A stretch of 24,861 nucleotides of DNA from Eubacteriales bacterium (GTDB lineage Bacteria; Bacillota_A; Clostridia; Christensenellales; Aristaeellaceae), in contig JARKQG010000120.1 of NCBI GenBank assembly GCA_029974035.1, forward strand, positions 1 to 24,861, given 5' to 3'. Shown one piece after another: positions 22,080-24,861 of the stretch (position 1 is the stretch's first letter; every line of letters starts with the position of its first letter). The notes beneath the pieces were generated by a model. The model saw nothing but the letters and a program-made list of their open reading frames with translations, did not search any database and was not told the DNA's origin. The translations under genes and the position numbers were made by a program.

Positions 22080-22529
22080 CTACAGCGTCCATTGGCGCAC
22101 AAAGTCCGCGCCTTCGCAGACCCCGGTTTTGCGCACGGCCATGCGCAGCCGGTAGCCCAGCGCCATGTCCTGGCGGATCTGCACCTCGATCTCGTACTCG
22201 CAGGCCGGGTCCCGGAGCATTTCATCCGGCGCGCAGGCCGCCTCCGCGGCGTTTACAAGCGCCATGCGCGGCACAAAAAGGGCCGCGCACGGCATCGGCC
22301 CTAGGTGAATGCGGTTGCCGAAGCGGCCCTTGCGGATCTCGATCAGATCCTTCAGGGCCGCCCATTCGTCCGCAAGCGGAACCCAATCGCGGCACAGCGC
22401 CGCGTGGCGGACCAGGCGCTGCATGGAAGCCAGCAGGCGCGCGGTCCCCTGTGCGCCCTCAATGTCCGCCAGCTGGCTGGCCTGGGTCAGGTAATCGCAG
22501 ATCTTTCCCGGCAGGTCGTCCCGCTCCAT
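22080..22529 (-). CDS. Small degenerate histidine-kinase-core protein (pseudokinase-like)
   Basis: This 149-residue soluble protein, without signal or membrane segment, aligns by eye to the core of the YesM-type kinase in the same operon (kinase residues from about 290). LPGKICDYL pairs with NPHFLFNTL, so the phospho-acceptor His becomes Gly8. A gapless stretch continues through LADIEGAQ opposite LAEMENAP. WVPLADEWAALKDLIEIRKGRFGNRI pairs with the FAPLSEEL-to-RFGDRL block, and VPRM with IPRM. The N box ENAVQHG is replaced by NAAEAAC, and the G1 motif RDNGAG by RKTGVC, where the protein soon ends. ATP binding and autophosphorylation should therefore be lost. Start ATG 22529 has GGGAGG 6 bases upstream and intact spacing (12 bases from URO-D, 19 to the regulator), so it looks like a maintained gene rather than decay. 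Role unknown; modulation of the adjacent kinase or regulator is my inference. Confidence 0.8.
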   Translation of the reverse strand: MERDDLPGKICDYLTQASQLADIEGAQGTARLLASMQRLVRHAALCRDWVPLADEWAALKDLIEIRKGRFGNRIHLGPMPCAALFVPRMALVNAAEAACAPDEMLRDPACEYEIEVQIRQDMALGYRLRMAVRKTGVCEGADFVRQWTL

Positions 22530-22541
22530 GCACGCCTCCCG

Positions 22542-23723
22542 TCAGCGGTAGACGCCGTACTCCTGAAGCGCCTCCCACATGGCCATGTAATTCTCCGGCG
22601 GCACGTCGCTCTGCACGTTGTGCACGGTGGAAAAGACGAAGCCGCCGCCGGGGGCCAGATCGTCAATGCGGCGCCGGACTTCGTCCTTCACTTCCCGCGG
22701 CGTACCGCAGGGCAGCACGTGCTGGGTGTCCACGCCGCCGCCCCAGAAGGTGAAGCGGCTGCCCAGCTCCCGCTTGAGGCGGGCGCTGTCCATATCCTTG
22801 GCGCTGACCTGCACCGGGTTCAGGATGTTGACGCCCTCCTCGCAGAGCATATCCGCAAAGGGCAGCATGCTGCCGCAGGTGTGGTAGAAGATGTAGATCT
22901 CCGGCGCGCCGTTTTTGCGCGCCCTGTCGCGGATGAAGCCGAAGAGTTCCTTGTGGTAGGGCGACACCATCTCCCGGTAGAGGCCGGGCGACACCAATTG
23001 GCTGTTCTGGGTGGCCAGGTCGTCCGCCTCGGAGACGATCAGCACGTTTTCGCCCACCTCGTCCAGCGCCTTTTCCCAGTAGGCCAGCTTGTAGTCGGTG
23101 ATCTTGCGCATCAGCGCGTGGCTGAATTCCTTTTCGGCCATCATGTCGCAGAAGAACTTCTCAAATCCGCTGGTCCACAGCGCCAGCTCCCAGATGCCTG
23201 CGTTGTGGCGGCCCAGGATGTAGGCGCGCTTTTCCCCGTTCACGTAGTTGTCCGCCCGCGCCTTCATGCCGGCAAAACGCGAAGGATCGTCCCCGGCAGG
23301 CATGTGGTAGGCGTCAAGGTCCTCGATGGTTTCGGCGTCCTGCAGCGGGTGGCTGACCATGTCGAAGTAATGGCCGCCGTCCACCGGCATGCGCCAGCCG
23401 ATGCCCAGCTCGTCGGTCATCAGCACGTATTTGCCGTCCGGAGACAGGCGCGGCTCGGAGCGCATCGGCGCCACGGCGATGGGGTTGGGGTCCACGCCGC
23501 GCACGTCCACCTTCAGAAGGTTCACCACGTCGTCGTCAATGCGCGCCAGTTGCTGGGTCATATCCTGGATGTCGATTTCGACCTCCGCGAGGCCCAGAAA
23601 CTTTCTGAGCGCGCGGTAGGCGGATACGTTCATGCCCGTCAGAACGCACGCGCCCAGGTCGAAGGGAATCCTGTCCGGCTCCTTGTGCCGGAGCGCCGTC
23701 AGAACGCGCTCGTAGCTCGTCAT
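22542..23723 (-). CDS. URO-D-fold protein, probable MtaA/CmuA-like methyltransferase
   Basis: This 393-residue protein has the uroporphyrinogen decarboxylase fold, beginning MTSYERVLTALRHKEPDRIPFD. A zinc site like that of corrinoid:coenzyme methyltransferases is visible: His281 and Cys283 (FYHTCGSM) and Cys339 (HVLPCGTP). HemE lacks this site and is shorter, so haem synthesis is unlikely. The start ATG 23723 follows GGGAGGG; the ATG 33 bases further upstream lacks support. No corrinoid-binding protein is encoded in the window. Many such stand-alone URO-D proteins occur near sugar ABC transporters in Clostridia without known function. It lies between a permease and the two-component genes, 29 bases after the permease stop. 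Confidence 0.85.
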   Translation of the reverse strand: MTSYERVLTALRHKEPDRIPFDLGACVLTGMNVSAYRALRKFLGLAEVEIDIQDMTQQLARIDDDVVNLLKVDVRGVDPNPIAVAPMRSEPRLSPDGKYVLMTDELGIGWRMPVDGGHYFDMVSHPLQDAETIEDLDAYHMPAGDDPSRFAGMKARADNYVNGEKRAYILGRHNAGIWELALWTSGFEKFFCDMMAEKEFSHALMRKITDYKLAYWEKALDEVGENVLIVSEADDLATQNSQLVSPGLYREMVSPYHKELFGFIRDRARKNGAPEIYIFYHTCGSMLPFADMLCEEGVNILNPVQVSAKDMDSARLKRELGSRFTFWGGGVDTQHVLPCGTPREVKDEVRRRIDDLAPGGGFVFSTVHNVQSDVPPENYMAMWEALQEYGVYR

Positions 23724-23752
23724 TGATATCCCTCCCGATAAAGATTCCCCGC

Positions 23753-24715
23753 TCAACCGGCTTTTTCCTGCCTGATCTTGCCGGCGCGGTCAATGAGCAC
23801 CGCCGCCATCAGCGTAAAGCCCGTGACGAAGGTCTGCCAGTAGACGCTGACGTTGAGAAGCGTCATGGCGTTGGAGATCAGCGCCATCAGGATGCAGCCC
23901 AGGAAGGCGCCCACCACGGTGCCCTCGCCGCCGCTCATGGACGCGCCGCCGATGATGACCGCGGTGATGACCTTCAGCTCCAGCCCCACGCCCGCGGTGG
24001 TGGAGGCCGAGCCCAGCCGCGCCGTCAGGATGATGCCGGCAAACGCCGCCAGAAGGCCCATGATCACGTAGTTGACAATCTGCATCCGCTCGGCGTGGAT
24101 GCCGGAGAGCTTCGCCGCCTTGAAGTTGCCGCCGATATAATAGTTCTGGCGGAAAAAGCGGCTGCGGCGCAGCAGGAAATCGCCGATGATCACCAGAATC
24201 AGCATGTAGATCACCGGCATCTGCACCGGGCCCAGCTTGGCCTGGCCGATCCAGGTGAAGCTTTCGGGCAGGTTTGAGATATTTTTGCCGTTCATGAACA
24301 CCAGCACCAGGCCGCGGCCCATGCTCTGGGAGGCCAGGGTGGTGACGAAGGGCGTGATGCCCAGCCTGGCGATGGCGAAGCCGTTGAAAAGGCCCACCAG
24401 CGCGCCGGTGACGATGCCGCCCACCACGCCAAGCCACACCGGCACGCCGGACTTCATCAAAAGCGCCGCGATGCCGCCCGAGAGCGCCACGATGGAGCCC
24501 ACCGACATGTCAAACCCGCCGCTGACCATCAGGCTGACCATGCCGACCACCATGATGGCCTCCATGGAAAGGCTCAAAAGCACCGCCAGCAGGTTGGCGC
24601 CGGAGAAAAAATAGGGCGAGGCAAAACACATCGCCGCGAACATCACCACCACCACGCCCATTAGCACCAGTTCGCGCGCGTTTTTCATCCGGCTGGTAAG
24701 GTTCTTGAGATTCAA
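23753..24715 (-). CDS. RbsC-type ABC transporter permease, apparently without its own ATPase nearby
   Basis: This 320-residue multi-pass permease is of the BPD_transp_2 family: MVSGGFDMSVGSIVALSGG in the first third and VIIGGASMSGGEGTVVG in the last. Start choice is uncertain. TTG 24715 has GAGGAA 7 bases upstream and gives the longer normal N-terminus; ATG 24688 gives MKNARELV but lacks a ribosome binding site. It is followed by the URO-D gene and the sensor genes on the same strand. Upstream, a divergent gene seems to begin at 24775, so this permease may lead the operon, with no ATPase or binding protein beside it. It may borrow the ATPase encoded at 13367-14905 or one outside the window. 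Confidence 0.9.
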   Translation of the reverse strand: MNLKNLTSRMKNARELVLMGVVVVMFAAMCFASPYFFSGANLLAVLLSLSMEAIMVVGMVSLMVSGGFDMSVGSIVALSGGIAALLMKSGVPVWLGVVGGIVTGALVGLFNGFAIARLGITPFVTTLASQSMGRGLVLVFMNGKNISNLPESFTWIGQAKLGPVQMPVIYMLILVIIGDFLLRRSRFFRQNYYIGGNFKAAKLSGIHAERMQIVNYVIMGLLAAFAGIILTARLGSASTTAGVGLELKVITAVIIGGASMSGGEGTVVGAFLGCILMALISNAMTLLNVSVYWQTFVTGFTLMAAVLIDRAGKIRQEKAG

Positions 24716-24734
24716 GGTTCATTCCTCGTATTAT
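24705..24734 (+). promoter_or_regulatory. SigA-type promoter for a gene leaving the window
   Basis: TTGAGA (24705-24710) and TATTAT (24729-24734) are separated by 18 bases, each one mismatch from consensus. The predicted start near 24741 is followed by GGAGGT at 24761-24766 and an ATG at 24775. It overlaps the 5' end of the minus-strand permease gene. Confidence 0.5.
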
Positions 24735-24774
24735 ATAAGAGTAGTGTTTAGCCTCTCTCCGGAGGTGTGCTACA

Positions 24775-24861
24775 ATGCTTGGGATGCTGTGGATCGGTGA
24801 TTCGTTCCTACCACTGGATGGTTTAACGGAGGCTCCAACCACAGCCCCTTTGCCAGTTTGT
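24775..24861 (+). CDS. 5' end of an unidentified gene (29 codons, runs off the window)
   Basis: From ATG 24775 the frame is open to the last base, encoding a peptide that begins MLGMLWIGDSFLPLDGL. A strong GGAGGT lies 8 bases upstream and a promoter further up. I do not recognise the protein. Codon use (CTT, CTA, TTA, GGT) is less GC-biased than in all neighbours, so it may be recently acquired or the frame may be accidental. The antisense frame is also open here, which weakens the case. Confidence 0.4.
   Translation, partial: MLGMLWIGDSFLPLDGLTEAPTTAPLPVC

Noticed and set aside
22542..23723. Haem-biosynthetic uroporphyrinogen decarboxylase (HemE)
   Set aside because: The His-x-Cys and later Cys zinc site and the greater length point to the methyltransferase branch, and no other haem gene is nearby.
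22305..23726. A 473-codon plus-strand frame opposite the URO-D gene
   Set aside because: Shadow of a gene with clear zinc-site motifs; the translation is His/Ala/Val/Gly-rich and matches no family I recognise.
24730..24735. Minus-strand TATAAT as a promoter for the permease at 23753-24715
   Set aside because: It lies too close to the likely TTG start for its GAGGAA to be in the transcript, and there is no -35. It is largely the complement of the plus-strand -10. It would be reconsidered if the ATG at 24688 is the true start.
24510..24842. A 110-codon minus-strand frame overlapping the 5' end of the permease
   Set aside because: Its second half is the permease gene in a different frame, and there is no family resemblance.
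1..24861. tRNA, rRNA, CRISPR array, insertion sequence, prophage genes
   Set aside because: I saw no cloverleaf, spaced-repeat array, transposase, integrase or terminal inverted repeats in this window.

Overview
The window is GC-rich (about two thirds G+C by eye), with tightly packed genes and strong AGGAGG-type ribosome binding sites. It carries an oxygen-sensitive glycyl radical enzyme (GRE) with its activase, an iron-sulfur L-serine dehydratase, RbsABC-type sugar ABC transporters and a YesM/YesN-type two-component system. That mix fits an anaerobic, high-GC Clostridia-like Firmicute, probably gut-associated and possibly metagenome-derived. This placement is inference from gene content; there is no rRNA marker here.

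Layout. (1) 1-4816, plus strand: a GH95-like C-terminal fragment is joined abruptly near 190 to an M29 aminopeptidase that lacks its N-terminal half. A DapA-family lyase, a one-chain L-serine dehydratase with an apparent internal ACT-like segment, and an aldehyde dehydrogenase follow in one operon, ending at a strong hairpin (4824-4853). (2) 15941-4872, minus strand: a nine-gene carbohydrate operon transcribed right to left: sugar-binding protein, attenuating hairpin, two-domain ATPase, two RbsC-type permeases, SIS-fold isomerase-like protein, phosphotriesterase-family lactonase-like hydrolase, GH2 glycosidase, zinc alcohol dehydrogenase and Gfo/Idh/MocA oxidoreductase. No sugar kinase is present. 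(3) 15942-16279: a comparatively AT-rich divergent control region with a promoter on each strand, a helically phased TTTCG triplet, a tandem 8-bp repeat and a palindrome. (4) 16280-19475, plus strand: GRE activase and a GRE whose active-site motif reads Cys-Asn-Asp rather than the usual Cys-x-Glu. (5) 24715-19489, minus strand: an RbsC-type permease, a URO-D-fold methyltransferase-like protein, a 149-residue protein that I read as a degenerate histidine kinase core (pseudokinase), an AraC-type response regulator and a YesM-type histidine kinase. (6) 24705-24861: a good plus-strand promoter, a ribosome binding site and the first 29 codons of an unidentified gene running off the window.

Working model (inference): the two-component system senses an extracellular carbohydrate or related compound and controls the divergent 15942-16279 region. 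This would switch on import and glycosidic/oxidative processing of a glycoside (minus operon) and a GRE-dependent radical step (plus pair). The most distinctive items are the pseudokinase inside the two-component operon, the Cys-x-Asp GRE, the SIS protein with an altered phosphate loop in a kinase-free sugar operon, and the apparently orphan permease that leads the sensor operon.
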